From positions 1,449,501 to 1,513,500 of the forward strand of contig JAQFVV010000204.1 of NCBI GenBank assembly GCA_028023455.1: a stretch of DNA of 64,000 nt, given 5' to 3'. Made by a program: the position numbers and the translations under genes. Positions 10,025 to 27,156 of the stretch are shown one piece after another; the stretch's first letter is position 1; the number at the start of each line of letters is the position of its first letter. The DNA comes from Epiperipatus broadwayi (lineage: Eukaryota > Onychophora > Udeonychophora > Euonychophora > Peripatidae). Below the pieces are notes generated by a model, which searched no databases, had not been told where the DNA came from, and saw nothing but the letters and a program-made list of their open reading frames with translations.

Positions 10025-13000
10025 TGTAAAAGATCAATAAATTTACCTTTATTTTAAAAAATCATTTGTTGTTTTTTTAAAAAAAACCTTCTTTGATTTG
10101 ATGTTTATACATGGAGTATTAATATTGTTTATGGTTATTAGTTATACTTATTGTTGTTTGGATTTATTATTTTATTTATTTGTCGATGGTACATCACTGC
10201 AATTATTTAATTGTTATTATTCTTATTATTCTTAATGGTGAGATTTTTAATAGTAATAGTGACATGTGTTAATTATTATAAATAAATAGACATATAAATT
10301 GTTGATTATAAAAAAGATTATTATATTTGAAGTAATTATTTAAAAAATGCAATGTTATTATCTATGTACATATATATATTTAAAGCTATAAAATAAATTT
10401 TTGGTTTAATATTTATTTATATGATTGATATTTTTATTTTTTGAATATTAATTGTTTAAAAAAACATATATAACAATGGTTTTCAAAACTGCATTTTCTA
10501 GCACACATGGAGAACAACAACCACAACAGAAAAAAGCCATTATTAAAATAGTTATTAAAAGAAACTGAAAGAAAAAAGCTAATTGTACATTTATATTCGA
10601 TATCTTCATTTGTTAAGATAATTGAATAATCTATTTAATGTAAACATCTTAATAATGAAGGTGTAAATAATACATCACAGTCAGGGGCTACACCTTTTTT
10701 CTTCTATCCCAAGGTAATTTCAAAAAAAAAATTAGACAAAGTTTCAATACATGAATTTCACTGTGTATTAAGTTAAAATTTGATATGGTTATCTAGGAGT
10801 CTATAATAGTAAATTCAGTAACAAGTCAGAAGCAACTAGAATTAATATATTGGATTCAACATTTTAATTTATTTATTTATTTTTCAAGGAGAGAAATCTT
10901 TAAAAAAATGGAATATATATATATATGTGTGTTTGGAAACTGATAATTTTCTCTAACATGATATTTTGTTCAAAATTTAACATTAACTAAAATTCATTCT
11001 AATATTAAAAAAATATAAGAGAATAAAACAATGGAATAAGTTGACTTTTGAAAAGAAAAATGAACAAGTTGAACTTTGAAAAGGTAATAAATAGCTTTAT
11101 TAATGTAAATGATATGTTTATATATATATAATTTTTGAGATCGATATTCTTTTTTTTTTTTTCAATTAGAAAAATTAAATGTTTGTATAAATATAATTCT
11201 GTTCTATCTAAGCATCTTGTTTAAAAAAACAAACATTTAATAAATCTCAAAATTAACACTTAAGTATTAGAAATTTGTAAGTAAAGCTCTAAGTTTAGGT
11301 TGCATATGGGTTATTATATATATAGTTTAATAAGTGAAATTTATTTTTGCAAATTTTATTATCAAAAGTTTTATTATTTATATAATTTAATTTTTTTTAA
11401 TATTATTTATTTATTTGATAATTAGATATGTTCTTAGGGATGGATCTTAGATTGAGTTAATTATTGAGGGTTACTTATCAATTAGAAATCATCATTATAC
11501 TTATATTTTTTGTGTGCGTGTATGTATATAAGATAACAAATAACAAAATAAGGTGAAATAAGTTCCATATTCATGTTAAGTTATAAGTTAGCACTAAATG
11601 ACTAAATAGTCAAAGATATGTTATATTTATTTATAGGCTTGAGTGGACCTCATTGTAAGTAATAAAAAAAAAATATTCAATGCTTGTAGAAATAAGTGTA
11701 GTCCAAAAGTGGATATAATATATAAACCTTTTTATAATGTAGTGGAGTAAATTTTGATGATTTCTTTTGATTTAATGATACTTAATCGATTAACCTAGTT
11801 TTGAGAGCATAACTATTATTTATTTTATTAATTTACAATATTTTACCATTCCATTATTCACTTATTTATTTATCTATTTTCATTTTCACTTCATATAATA
11901 ACACTTATGCAAACATAAACAACAATTCATATATTTGTTGTATATAATATACTTTTATTTTTTTTATTTTTTATTTTAAATTGGAATATATGGAAAATAA
12001 AAATATTGATTTGTGTTTATATTAATGTATTCTTGTTGAGCACAAATATGTCTTTGTCTATTTAATATATATACTTATTGCAAGTATATATGTATTTTTT
12101 TGTATTTGGGTTTGTATTTAAAAACTATTTAAAACACTGATACTACTTTAAAATCAAACCATAATATAGAACTAAAGGATGTACTATTTGTTTTATAAGT
12201 AATGCCTCTGTATTTTATTTGGAAGTGTATTAATATTTTATTCTTATTTTTCTTTTTTAGTGCCAGAGTCATTATGAAGTTTATTAAATTCACAACTTAG
12301 TGGAGAATAATTTCGTATTTCAATTATTATTTAGTTTTTAGGTCACTTACACAAGTCAATGTTCATTGATATGTTTAGATATACATAAGTTTACTTATTT
12401 GATGTGTATATTCATTTCAATAAAATTCCCTTTGTTTCTAGTCTATATTTTGTTAGTTATTCATATTAACCCTAAGAACAAATTATAATGATAGGTTTTA
12501 TTATTTCTCTGTATGATTTTTGATTTATTTCATGTATAGCTAGTTGGAAGGGCATATAAACAATTTATTTAAATATAATTGGGATAATTTTATCTTACTT
12601 CATTTAAATTATACAATTTATTATATATGGCTTTCTCAACAATTGGATTCATTTATATTGTTAAGATCTTTCTTTATATGTATATTCCAATCTATTATAT
12701 TTGTCATCAATGTTTTGGGCATTCTTTTCTCAGTATATGTGTATGATATGCTATGTTTATATTATTTAAATTGGATGCTAAATATGTTCTATTACATTTG
12801 GCACCATCAACATGCAGACGTGATTAATTAAGGACTGTTGATAGTCATTTCATTATATTTGATGCCTAAAACATGAGGTTTGATTCATTACGATTCGTTT
12901 ATGAGGATAGAGCAATCGTAATTCCATTACATTTGGCTTTCCCAATGATTGGGGCCATTTCAATTGGTGATAGGCATTCCATTACATTTTGGCACCAACG

Positions 13001-13148
13001 TTTGGGGCCTTCTTTCTTTATATGTGTATATTTGTATGAGATCATTTAGATTATTTTCCATTAGATTTTTTTTCATCCTACATTTGGAGCATTATTTTCT
13101 TCTCATATACATTCCATTACAATATATATATATATATATATTAGGTGC
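10025..13148 (+). repeat. Right long terminal repeat (3' truncated)
   Basis: Direct copy of 2459-5585, starting TGTAAAA right after the purine tract. The order of landmarks is unchanged, including the subrepeats from 12624 on. The match breaks down in an AT run (about 13122-13141), just beyond which only a few bases (ttagg) still fit. The remaining part of the LTR, present on the left, is absent, so this end is deleted or replaced. Confidence 0.75.
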
Positions 13149-16708
<3,560 letters not shown>

Positions 16709-17455
16709 TAAGAATTACACCCCTACACATGCACTGCATTGTTTTTTTAATAACAAAGTTGTTTTGTTGCATACGAACAAAGGCTATTCTTAAATCAAGT
16801 CACATGATAGACACTTTTAAATGATAAGAGTTGTCATCTTATCTTTGTATCTAAATTCACTTATATAGGCCAATCTAAAGCATATTGATATGAGAACATG
16901 AAGGTCTTCCATTAATCTTTTTAAATCTATTCACTTTTATTCTGTCTATTAACAGTCATGAAATTTTCAATTTACTGTCAGTTAATATTACAAAATGTTA
17001 GAATCCATGTAAATTGCTACTTAATTTTTAAACACAGTATTCATATGTACTTTTTTTCAGAAAGGAATTACATCCTCTACACATGCACTGTATTGTCTTT
17101 TTAAGAATTCAATAAAGATTTGTTGAGTACAAATGAAGGATACTCTCAAACCAAGTCACAAGATTGAGACTTTGAAAAGATAAGAGCAGCCTTGTTATCT
17201 TTGTACCTAAATTCATAATAACAGGCAATAAGTTCAAAATGTTCATGGTTGTTAATAGACAGAATAAAAGTGAATGAATTTAAAGTGATTAATGCAAGTT
17301 CTTCATGCTCTTATATCAAGATGCTTTAGATTGACATTTATAACTAAATTTAGGTAAAAAGATAAAGCAGCCACTCTTATCTTTTCAAAGTTTCTATCTT
17401 GTGACTTGGTTTGAGAGTATCCTTACTTTGTGTAGAGGATGTTATTCTCTTCTAA
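16709..17455. repeat. Fold-back cluster of one short repeat family (three copies)
   Basis: Copy 1 (about 16709-16963, plus) and copy 2 (about 17058-17213, plus, left part only) share ATTACA..CTACACATGCACTG, then AAxCAAGTCACA, then GATAAGAG and TATCTTTGTA. Copy 3 (about 17228-17455) is the same sequence reversed, containing the complement of TTCACTTTTATTCTGTCTAT from copy 1 (16931-16950) but lacking a stretch of about 50 bp. Copies 1 and 3 could fold into a long stem. This could be a SINE or MITE family, but I saw no tRNA-like head, TSD or tail to decide. Confidence 0.65.
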
Positions 17456-18774
17456 ATACTGTGCTTAAAAATGAAATAGCAATTTATAATGAAAATGTTT
17501 TAATTATTTATTTAATAAGAGTCATGATTAAAATTATCATTAAATTTCTGTATATTTTGTGGCTTTTATGTACAACACAATACTTTACATCAGATATACT
17601 CAATCTCTAGTCTGTGGGCTGAATGCAATTCACTGAGTTTTTGTGCAATCCAAAATACATTTTCATTAAACTAAGTTTTTAAAATCTTGAAAAGTGCTAC
17701 ACCTATTCATGCCTTCCTGCAATCAAAACTGCACTCATGATGCCTGTATTTGTCTTCATGTTATGTAATTACAATCAATAAGTGATAGTTATATTTTTTT
17801 ATAATTTCACTTGATGATTATGACATCAAGCTTGTGATAGTTAAAAAATATATTGATTTATGTCAAACTATAATTTAATTATTCACAATGGCAGTAATGT
17901 ATTCAAAATACAAATAAAAATATCCAACAAAAATAGTATTGTAAGTCAATTAGGAAAAAAATATTTTCTTGTTCAAAATTGGCAATTTGTTCAATTTGTC
18001 GTAAAAGTGTTATATTAAAAAAATATATGACATTGTTTGTCATGATACCTATTCAAAGAAGTGAAAATTAACAGTAATTATAGCAATATTTTTACATACC
18101 TAGATGCTATAGCTATGCAGAGAAATAATCTTGAATCAGCATTTTTCTTTATGGTAAAAATTTATTTTATATTTACAACAAACAATAAAATGTTCCCAGA
18201 ATTTGAAAATGTTTGATAGTGTTGTCTTTAGATTTTCTATGTAACATCACCTAAAAGACATGATGAGCTCAGTCATTGATTATAGACTGAAAATAAAATA
18301 ATTCCACATATAGCAAATAAGGTATTTGCTTTTGAAAAAGACAATATATACTCAATATTTATGTACCACACATATATGTAGTAAAAATAGGTGTAGCAAA
18401 TGAGTCATTATATTTAATTAAAAAAATATACTAATTAATTAAGAATCTAATTGATAAAAAGCTAAGCATATATTATAAGAAAGTATAAAACCAAATACTA
18501 CATAATTTTATAACTGTTATGTCCGAATTCAAACCCCTATATATATATATCTGTTATAAGGAATAAAGTTAATAATAGTAAAAATAAATTTTATGTTTAA
18601 TAATATACAAAATAATCAATGCTAAATACAGATATTTTATGTTAGACAAGAGTATAATTAAATTTTATCTAACACAAAATTTCTTTATTGAGCACTGATT
18701 ATTTTTTGTATAATTAATATATTTTTATTAAACCTAAAATATATTTTTACTGTTATTAGCATATATATATATAT
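17456..18774. other. AT-rich DNA, nothing recognised
   Basis: No gene, RNA gene or element end is visible. A short AT run lies at 18538-18551. The 17401-17610 reading frame runs out of the fold-back repeat and has no motif. Confidence 0.5.
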
Positions 18775-18926
18775 ATATGAAAAACAAAAACAAGTTTTAA
18801 TCATGTTAAGCTTGCTGTCGCTTGTATTTATGATCAATAGATGGCGTTTTACTAAAAACACCGTCCAAGCATACGTTTGTTTACATAAACGATCAAAGAG
18901 TCAGAATTAACTATCTATATATATAT
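18775..18926 (+). repeat. Solitary degenerate copy of the 399-bp repeat unit
   Basis: It begins ATGAAAAACAAAAACAAG as in the unit at 839 and follows it (cagatggcg-like and caccgtc..agcatacg-like landmarks) to the 'tcagaattaactatct' point, about 150 bp. AT-dinucleotide runs lie on both sides. The copy is more diverged than those in the 485-2447 array. Confidence 0.75.
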
Positions 18927-21900
18927 ATAAATTCTAACCTTGCCATTGTGCATCTCACTTCTGGGCAATATAATATTAAATAAAATGGGTTAGCTCAGTT
19001 ATCGATTACATTAGGTTAAATACAAATAATTAATAAATAAAATATTCTGCATTATACTAAAACATTCTAATAGCAAAATAATGAAAAGGTTCAGTTTATA
19101 AAATAAATTAATAAATATTTATTATTTCATGAGACTTGGAAGTGAAAATACAGGTGACAAAAAAGATTGCATTGAGCCAATATCCCACAGGATACTACCT
19201 CAATGGCATAAGAACACTATCCCCCCTATTACTATCTTAAATAAATAAACTTATAGTATTCTTATGACTTTAATAACTCCTACTCATTAAGATTAAACGA
19301 ATAATTAAATCTTAATCTTTTATCTACAATAATTTAGCTCTATAAAATCTCAGGTTCATAAAACTATTCTAAGTTAATTAAAATCACTGTAGTAAAACAT
19401 GATAAGGAATTTTAAAGTCATACTCTACTACCTAAATAGTAATAATAAATAATAATATTCTTCATTGGATGGACTAACTTTATGTATCTTTTCTTTACTA
19501 TAATTTTATTACCATAATAAAATAATAAAATACTATAACATAATCTTTTATCTTCATATAATAACTTATGAAAAATGTGGTAGCATTTATAATCTGACAA
19601 ATATAGGTGTGTGGCAACATATAGCATATAATTCGATGTACTCTTTAATAATCAATTTATGACCATAAGATAATGTAAAATGTGATTATTTAAGTAAATA
19701 AATTCCAAGAAAATATTCAAATTCTTAAAACAACACTTCATTTATTTCTTTGCAAAAATTATATGTTTGTTTCTATCATTCTGGATGTATCATGCATTTG
19801 AATGGAAAAGAAACAATCTTAACACACCAATTTTTGAAAAACAGATTTTAACAAAGTTTTATTATAACAATAAAATAAAATAAACAATTTATTTACAGTA
19901 TTTACACTGGATATCCTCAATTTGCACCATTATATATTTTTATTTAAAACATAGTTAAGTCTTCACTCTGACTTTAAGCTATAATAATAAAATAATACAA
20001 TTTTATTGATCCCTTTGTGATCAATCTTATGATAAAATTACATTTATTTATACTTATTTAAAATATATTATCTTAAACTATTATTTAACTATGCTTCTTT
20101 TTTATAAAACATCTATTGAAACATAGTATGGAAAAACAAAATAATAACAATAATCGAGAGCATGGATATTTTTCACTAGACAATTTCATTTTTGCAATGT
20201 TAAAAGATATCATATAAAAAAATAGCTACTGATAATTTATTACTAAATTGTGTGGATATCGTTGTTCATTACACAATGACTATTAAATATAATACATATC
20301 CCATTTAATATTACTCTAATACTATATAGTTGTAATTACTGATATATTCCCTATTATTTAATAAATATAAATTGTACCTATGCTTATTGTTTATATTGTT
20401 TTACTTCATAAACATCATTTCTTAAAAATATGCAATACTCATTTAAAAATGAAATAAAATATTTAAAAGTTATTTAATATTTCAAAAGCAACTTTGCTTT
20501 ACATATTATATTCCTAAAATTTATTTTTATTTTCCAAAATAAAAATCTAAAAAACATATTTTATGATTTTTTTTCCTTTTTGATCCATTGGATTTTAATT
20601 CCAATTTGCACAAACTATACTTCTTCTTACAAGTAAATGAACTTACCTCATTCAAACAATAGCATATCTTAAACTCTAAATTATTTATTATTTCTTTTAA
20701 AATATACCATACTGTATGATGTAGTTACATTGGAAATCTAGATAGTGAATAGATGAATAGGCAAGGGAAGGAAAACTAGAGTATAACTCATAGCACATAT
20801 AGAAAAATACCATGGCACAGTGCATCTATAAGAAATAAAGGCATAACCTATTCTGTCTAATGTCCTTCAATACTATCAATGATGTTAAAGCTATTCCTTC
20901 AGCTTTATTAAAACATCAATACTTAAAGGAAATGGACACTGTCCAAAATAAATATATCAGTCACAGGACATTATTAACTGTACTGTATATCCACTAAGAT
21001 TATAGAATACTATTCATATTCTCTTATTACATCCTACCTTAATATCATCTCCTGGGTTTATGTTTATAATACTACAACCAAGTCATTACCTTATCATTAT
21101 TTCCTGAAAGATTTATCAAATCTTACATTGACAAAAAACTAACTTGCATATTCAAAATAATAAACAAAATTCAATTATAACTAGAGTGATCTTACTAATC
21201 CACAAGAAAAGTTTGCTTTACTTTCTTATTCTATATTCTAAACACATACAAACTTGTCATATGAATCCTTTGAAAATCCAATATAATGAAAGTTTTTAAA
21301 AGAATCACATAAACATTTATTATCATGTTGTGTTATATTACTATTACAAAATTATAGTATGCATATTCTCAAAATAAATCCTAATCTCATAATTTAAAAA
21401 ATGTTGTACAATGTGTTTGCATATAATTCCACATTTATACTTTCATACATTATAATTCATAGGTAATCTGCAAAAAAAGAAAACAAAATATACATCATAA
21501 AATATATATCAATATTCATTAACTATTACCAAGTGATATCGACTTGTCATCACTTTGCAGTCTTCAGTTTTCCACCAATTAGATATAACATTGCATACAT
21601 GAAAAACACAACATACTTTTATTTAAAATGTTCTTATTTAAGTTATTAAATTATTTTACTATAAGATACTAATATTATCAATAAATTAATATTCATGTTC
21701 CTATTCTTATAAACCAAAATAATTACATTTTAAAAAATAAATGAGTTAAACTATATTTACTTAATCTTCAGCTGAAATGAAATTTTCTTTATAAAGTTCA
21801 AAATGCTTTTATTTTCTCAAGAGTTTTTTTTTTAATGTTCTCTTCAAGAGCAATTCTACAACCTCCCCATTGCTATGACAATGAACAAAACAAAATGTTT

Positions 21901-23394
21901 TCAGCGGTAAGTGTTGTACGAACTTCCAGTATGAAAATCTCAGATTTAAAAATGAATAATAAAAAATAATATGATGTCTTTTAAAATCTTGAAAAATTAA
22001 ATAAAATAATAATCAATCCGTCCTGGAAGAGTTTATAGAATAATAGTTCATGTTTCAATTGTCCAGAACGATGATTATTCAAATCATAATAAAATCATAA
22101 CAATTAAAAATAATTCTGTGAAGCTTCTATACTATAGTATTCGATATTGGCATAGTGATGCATCATTTCCTTTGGCTTAGCTTGAACTATCCAGATAAAC
22201 TTTTTTTTGCGCAATATAAAATATTTCCATAATTCCATATTTCTATTTACTCATGCATTCTTTTTCTTTGTAGGTTTTCTCTTTAAGAAAATTTATTACT
22301 ATTTATTACTTATTTTCAGCGGTTTCCTTATTGTCTTAAAATTCAGTTTTTTTAAAACAATTTTATAAGTGTATAACCTATCTATCTCATGTTTTATAAC
22401 ATACACATTCGTAAATATTTTCCATTAGTCTTTACTTAAAATAATTTCTTGCAAGTATTTTAAATGTTTCCTTCAAAAAGGATATAACATTTATTTCCAC
22501 AGCATTGTTTCCATAAAATTATTATAAAATATACTTGTCATATCACTTATTAATCTTGGACAAGCCTATCTTGTTGCTATATAAAACATTGTGTATTTTA
22601 CTTTTAATCGATAAATAGCTTTTCTGTTAAGCTTTCTGTACAATGTCCATAAAAATAATTTATTCATTGGAATAGTCCTCTGTGTTAATATTATTAATAT
22701 TATATTCATAATTATTATATTCATCTTTAAAATTTCCACTAAATACGTTTTACTTATTGGCATTTCCATATTTTTATTGCGAAGTAGATTAAGTTTCCGA
22801 TGAATACTCCTGGCAAAGAACTTTAAAAATTAGCAAGGCATATTAAAATGAAGTTATTAAATATATTTCTTTTACACTCTCTTTGCAAATACTTTATAAT
22901 AAATGTCCTATTAGTTTTGCAAATAAATTGTACAAGAGCACTAAAATATTGACTAAAATAATAAAATTTAAAATTACTATCTCCTCGATAGCTAATACCC
23001 TTGATCACTAATACATTTGATCACCTACTAATACATTTGATCACTCTTGATACCCCCCTGCATCAGTTTTTATATCCTAGAAAATACCTCATCCTATTGG
23101 TTGATTCTTACTTTTCATTTGATACCAAATTTGCATAATGTGACATTCTTACACAATTAAATTTCAAAATAAAAAATATGACGTATTATAACTTTAAAAT
23201 ATTATTTAAAAATATTACTTTTAAATCAATTATTACTTTACTAAATATTCATTAAATATTTAAAATGACTTTTAAAACAATATTTAATGAGTTTATCCTA
23301 CCTTTAATATTTAATTTATCTACTTTATTTTAAAACAAAATATTTAACTTTTATTAACTGTATCCATTTTTATTACATTATTTAAACATTTATA
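18927..23394. other. AT-rich DNA, nothing recognised
   Basis: More than 4 kb with no supported gene. A three-copy short tandem (taatac.tttgatcac type, about 22989-23043) lies just before a run of C at 23053. The 'ggttagctcagtt' at about 18989 resembles a tRNA A box but has no partner B box or cloverleaf. Confidence 0.5.
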
Positions 23395-23406
23395 ATGACT
23401 AATTTA
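23395..23406 (+). repeat. Direct repeat flanking the 475-bp satellite (left)
   Basis: ATGACTAATTTA here and at 26407-26418 exactly brackets the satellite block. It behaves like a target-site duplication of 12 bp. Confidence 0.6.
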
Positions 23407-25632
23407 GGGTATATGAGCACAGACTTTCACACCACCCACCTCTCTACACTCTATCTAATAACACTGATACACCTAAACACATATATGCTGAAAAGATAAA
23501 TAATCACCAATATACATATTTCATGCTAAACCAGCAATCATCAGTTGGTCCAGACTATCATCTTTACACACATATATAGTATAAGTGCTCAGATATATAT
23601 TAAGATAGACTATCCTCATAGTTTAATGGACAGGCTTCAATCCACTCCACACTCCAACTCTTCAACCGTCCATCCAATTGAAAATCTGATGATGGAATGC
23701 TCAAAGGCCACCCTGAGGCCGAGATTATTGTCACACCCATGTTGATCTAAGGTCAATCTGAACCCCACATGTACAGGACATAATCCATTTAATACATATG
23801 CAAGGATGGGCAGACATTTCTATAATGTAATAACTGAAACACAGGCTTGTTATATACCTGTGGCTATATATATGTAATATAGGGTATATGAGCACAGACT
23901 TTCACACCACCCATCTCTCTACACTCTATCTAATAACACTGATACACCTAAACACATATATGCTGAAAAGATAAATAATCACCATTATATGTATTTCATA
24001 CTAAACCAGCAATCATCAGTTGGTCCAGACTATCATCTTTACACACATATATAGTATAAGTGCTCAGATATATATTAAGATAGACTATCCTCATAGTTTA
24101 ATGGACAGGCTTCAATCCACTCCACACTCCAACTCTTCAACCGTCCATCCAATTGAAAATCTGATGATGGAATGCTCAAAGGCCACCCTGATGCCGAGAT
24201 TTATTGTCACACCCATGTTGACCTAAGGTCAATATGAACCCCACATGTACAGGACATAATCCATTTAATACATATGCAAGGATGGGCAGACATCTCTATA
24301 ATGTAATAACTGAAACACAGGCTTGTTATATACCTGTGGCTATATATATGTAATATAGGGTATATGAGCACAGACTTTCACACCACCCACCTCTCTACAC
24401 TCTATCTAATAACACTGATACACCTAAACACATATATGCTGAAAAGATAAATAATCACCAATATACGTATTTCATGCTAAACCAGCAATCATCAGTTGGT
24501 CCAGACTATCATCTTTACACACATATATAGTATAAGTGCTCAGATATATATTAAGATAGACTATCCTCATAGTTTAATGGACAGGCTTCAATCCACTCCA
24601 CACTCCAACTCTTCAACCGTCCATCCAATTGAAAATCTGATGATGGAATGCTCAAAGGCCACCCTGAGGCTGAGATTATTGTCACACCCATGTTGACCTA
24701 AGGTCAATCTGAACCCCACATGTTCAGGACATAATCCATTTAATACATATGCAAGGATGGGCAGACATCTCTATAATGTAATAACTGAAACACAGGCTTG
24801 TTATATACCTGTGGCTATATATATGTAATATAGGGTATATGAGCACAGACTTTCACACCACCCACCTCTCTCCACTCTATCTAATAACACTGATACACCT
24901 AAACACATATATGCTGAAAAGATAAATAATCACCAATATACGTATTTCATGCTAAACCAGCAATCATCAGTTGGTCCAGACTATCATCTTTACACACATA
25001 TATAGTATAAGTGCTCAGATATATATTAAGATAGACTATCCTCATAGTTTAATGGACAGGCTTCAATCCACTCCACACTCCAACTCTTCAACCGTCCATC
25101 CAATTGAAAATCTGATGATGGAATGCTCAAAGGCCACCCTGAGGCTGAGATTATTGTCACACCCATGTTGACCTAAGGTCAATCTGAACCCCACATGTAC
25201 AGGACATAATCCATTTAATACATATGCAAGGATGGGCAGACATCTCTATAATGTAATAACTGAAACACAGGCTTGTTATATACCTGTGGCTATATATATG
25301 TAATATAGGGTATATGAGCACAGACTTTCACACCACCCACCTCTCTCCACTCTATCTAATAACACTGATACACCTAAACACATATATGCTGAAAAGATAA
25401 ATAATCACCAATATACATATTTCATGCTAAACCAGCAATCATCAGTTGGTCCAGACTATCATCTTTACACACATATATAGTATAAGTGCTCAGATATATA
25501 TTAAGATAGACTATCCTCATATTTAATGGACAGGCTTCAATCCACTCCACACTCCAACTCTTCAACCATCCATCCAATTGAAAATCTGATGATGGAATGC
25601 TCAAAGGCCACCCTGAGGCCGAGATTATTGTC
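23407..25632 (+). repeat. 475-bp satellite, plus-strand arm (about 4.7 units)
   Basis: Units start GGGTATATGAGCACAGAC at 23407, 23882, 24358, 24833 and 25308, a period of 475-476 bp. The units are almost identical by eye, with scattered single differences and a single-base indel or two, so amplification is recent. The repeated 66-residue reading frame (from 23545, 24020, 24496 and 24971) is carried by the repeat and resembles no known protein. The fifth unit breaks off at 25632 within 'gagattattgtc'. Confidence 0.93.
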
Positions 25633-26406
25633 GGAGTGTGGAGTGGATTGAAGCCTGTCCATTAAACTATGAGGATAGTCTATCTTAATATATATCTGAG
25701 CACTTATACTATATATGTGTGTAAAGATGATAGTCTGGACCAACTGATGATTGCTGGTTTAGCATGAAATACGTATATTGGTGATTATTTATCTTTTCAG
25801 CATATATGTGTTTAGGTGTATCAGTGTTATTAGATAGAGTGTAGAGAGGTGGGTGGTGTGAAAGTCTGTGCTCATATACCCTATATTACATATATATAGC
25901 CACAGGTATATAACAAGCCTGTGTTTCAGTTATTACATTATAGAGATGTCTGCCCATCCTTGCATATGTATTAAATGGATTATGTTCTGTACATGTGGGG
26001 TTCAGATTGACCTTAGGTCAACATGGGTGTGACAATAATCTTGGCCTCAGGGTGGCCTTTGAGCATTCCATCATCAGATTTTCAATTGGATGGACGGTTG
26101 AAGAGTTGGAGTGTGGAGTGGATTGAAGCCTGTCCATTAAACTATGAGGATAGTCTATCTTAATATATATCTGAGCACTTATACTATATATGTGTGTAAA
26201 GATGATAGTCTGGACCAACTGATGATTGCTGGTTTAGCATGAAATACGTATATTGGTGATTATTTATCTTTTCAGCATATATGTGTTTAGGTGTATCAGT
26301 GTTATTAGATAGAGTGGAGAGAGGTGGGTGGTGTGAAAGTCTGTGCTCATATACCCTATATTACATATATATAGCCACAGGTATATAACAAGCCTGTGTT
26401 TCAGTT
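25633..26406 (-). repeat. 475-bp satellite, minus-strand arm (about 1.6 units)
   Basis: At 25633 the sequence switches abruptly to the reverse complement of the same unit (ggagtgtggagtggattg, the complement of caatccactccacactcc in the plus units). It stays reversed to 26406, where the 12-bp flanking repeat follows. The two arms do not end at the same unit position, so the block is not a simple mirror. Confidence 0.93.
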
Positions 26407-26418
26407 ATGACTAATTTA
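26407..26418 (+). repeat. Direct repeat flanking the 475-bp satellite (right)
   Basis: ATGACTAATTTA, identical to 23395-23406. Confidence 0.6.
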
Positions 26419-26639
26419 ATATTTGCTTTTATGATAGGTAATAATTACATCCAATTCTATAATGCAATTTTAAAATATTTTGAACTTGACTAATCTAAAT
26501 ACTAGCAAGCATGTTTGTATAACCATATATTATATGAGTCACATGATTGATATAACCAAGACAGATGGCATCCGATTTTCTGTCTGGGAATAAATAATAA
26601 ATTGCTACTCTTGTCATATTAAATAAAATAATACAATAA

Positions 26640-27070
26640 TACAAAATTTGGAAGAATAATTTAGAAAATATAGAATTAAATATAACTTTCACTACTATAA
26701 AACTGATTTTTAAAATATATATTAATTATAATTATTAAATATAATTTATAAAAATAAATATAACATTTATTTAACTATAAGTTTAAGACTATTAAAATTG
26801 AACTTTTTAAACATACTTTTAAATATCTATAGCTGTGTTATTTATTATGGCCAGCTTTTGCAACCATATGTAATAATATTTTTAGCTTTACTTAACTATT
26901 CTTAAGTGATTTATCATAATATTATGCATTACGTATTTTCATTTAGCTTTAAATTGTACTTTGAGATACTATTAACAAAATATAACTAACACATCAAGAA
27001 AACATATTCTAAAATTTAAAAATTTTAGTAATTTACTGTAATGAGCTGATTCTGATCTATAGAAAAGGGC

Positions 27071-27073
<3 letters not shown>
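26640..27073. repeat. Dispersed repeat, copy 2
   Basis: Diverged copy of 1-473 with the same order of landmarks, again ending tatagaaaagggcacaat before an AT run. The 26419-26640 stretch between the satellite and this copy shows nothing recognisable. Confidence 0.7.

Positions 27074-27152
<79 letters not shown>
27074..27152. repeat. AT dinucleotide microsatellite
   Basis: Pure AT alternation joining the dispersed repeat to the inverted end of the RTE-type LINE relic. Confidence 0.97.

Positions 27153-27156
<4 letters not shown>

Larger units (their letters stand above)
2459..13148 (+). mobile_element. Large LTR-type element with gag-protease but no pol
   Basis: Two direct copies of a >3 kb sequence (2459-5585 and 10025-13148) flank an internal region with one long decayed coding strand (about 6501-9933). 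That strand shows a coiled coil, a Ty3-like Gag core, a retropepsin-like motif, a 30-residue repeat and an unknown helical tail. A purine tract (10011-10021) sits against the right copy, where an LTR retrotransposon keeps its polypurine tract. I see no RT motif (LDI..AF, Y.DD), RNase H or integrase HHCC in any frame. The right repeat is cut at an AT run near 13122-13141, so right-end target duplication cannot be tested. Non-autonomous gag-only LTR elements are known in plants (TR-GAG type). Deletion of pol from a normal Ty3-type element is the main alternative. No convincing tRNA primer-binding site was found. Confidence 0.65.

Noticed and set aside
18985-19030. tRNA-like A box (ggttagctcagtt); another at about 41933
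   Set aside because: No B box and no cloverleaf pairing downstream. Possible worn SINE heads at most.
23545-26218. Six copies of a conserved 66-residue reading frame
   Set aside because: The frame is conserved because the 475-bp satellite DNA is nearly identical. Non-coding positions are just as conserved, and no protein motif is present.
22980-26410. The regular repeats as a CRISPR array
   Set aside because: Units are 475 bp and identical throughout, with no repeat-spacer structure, and the genome is clearly animal.
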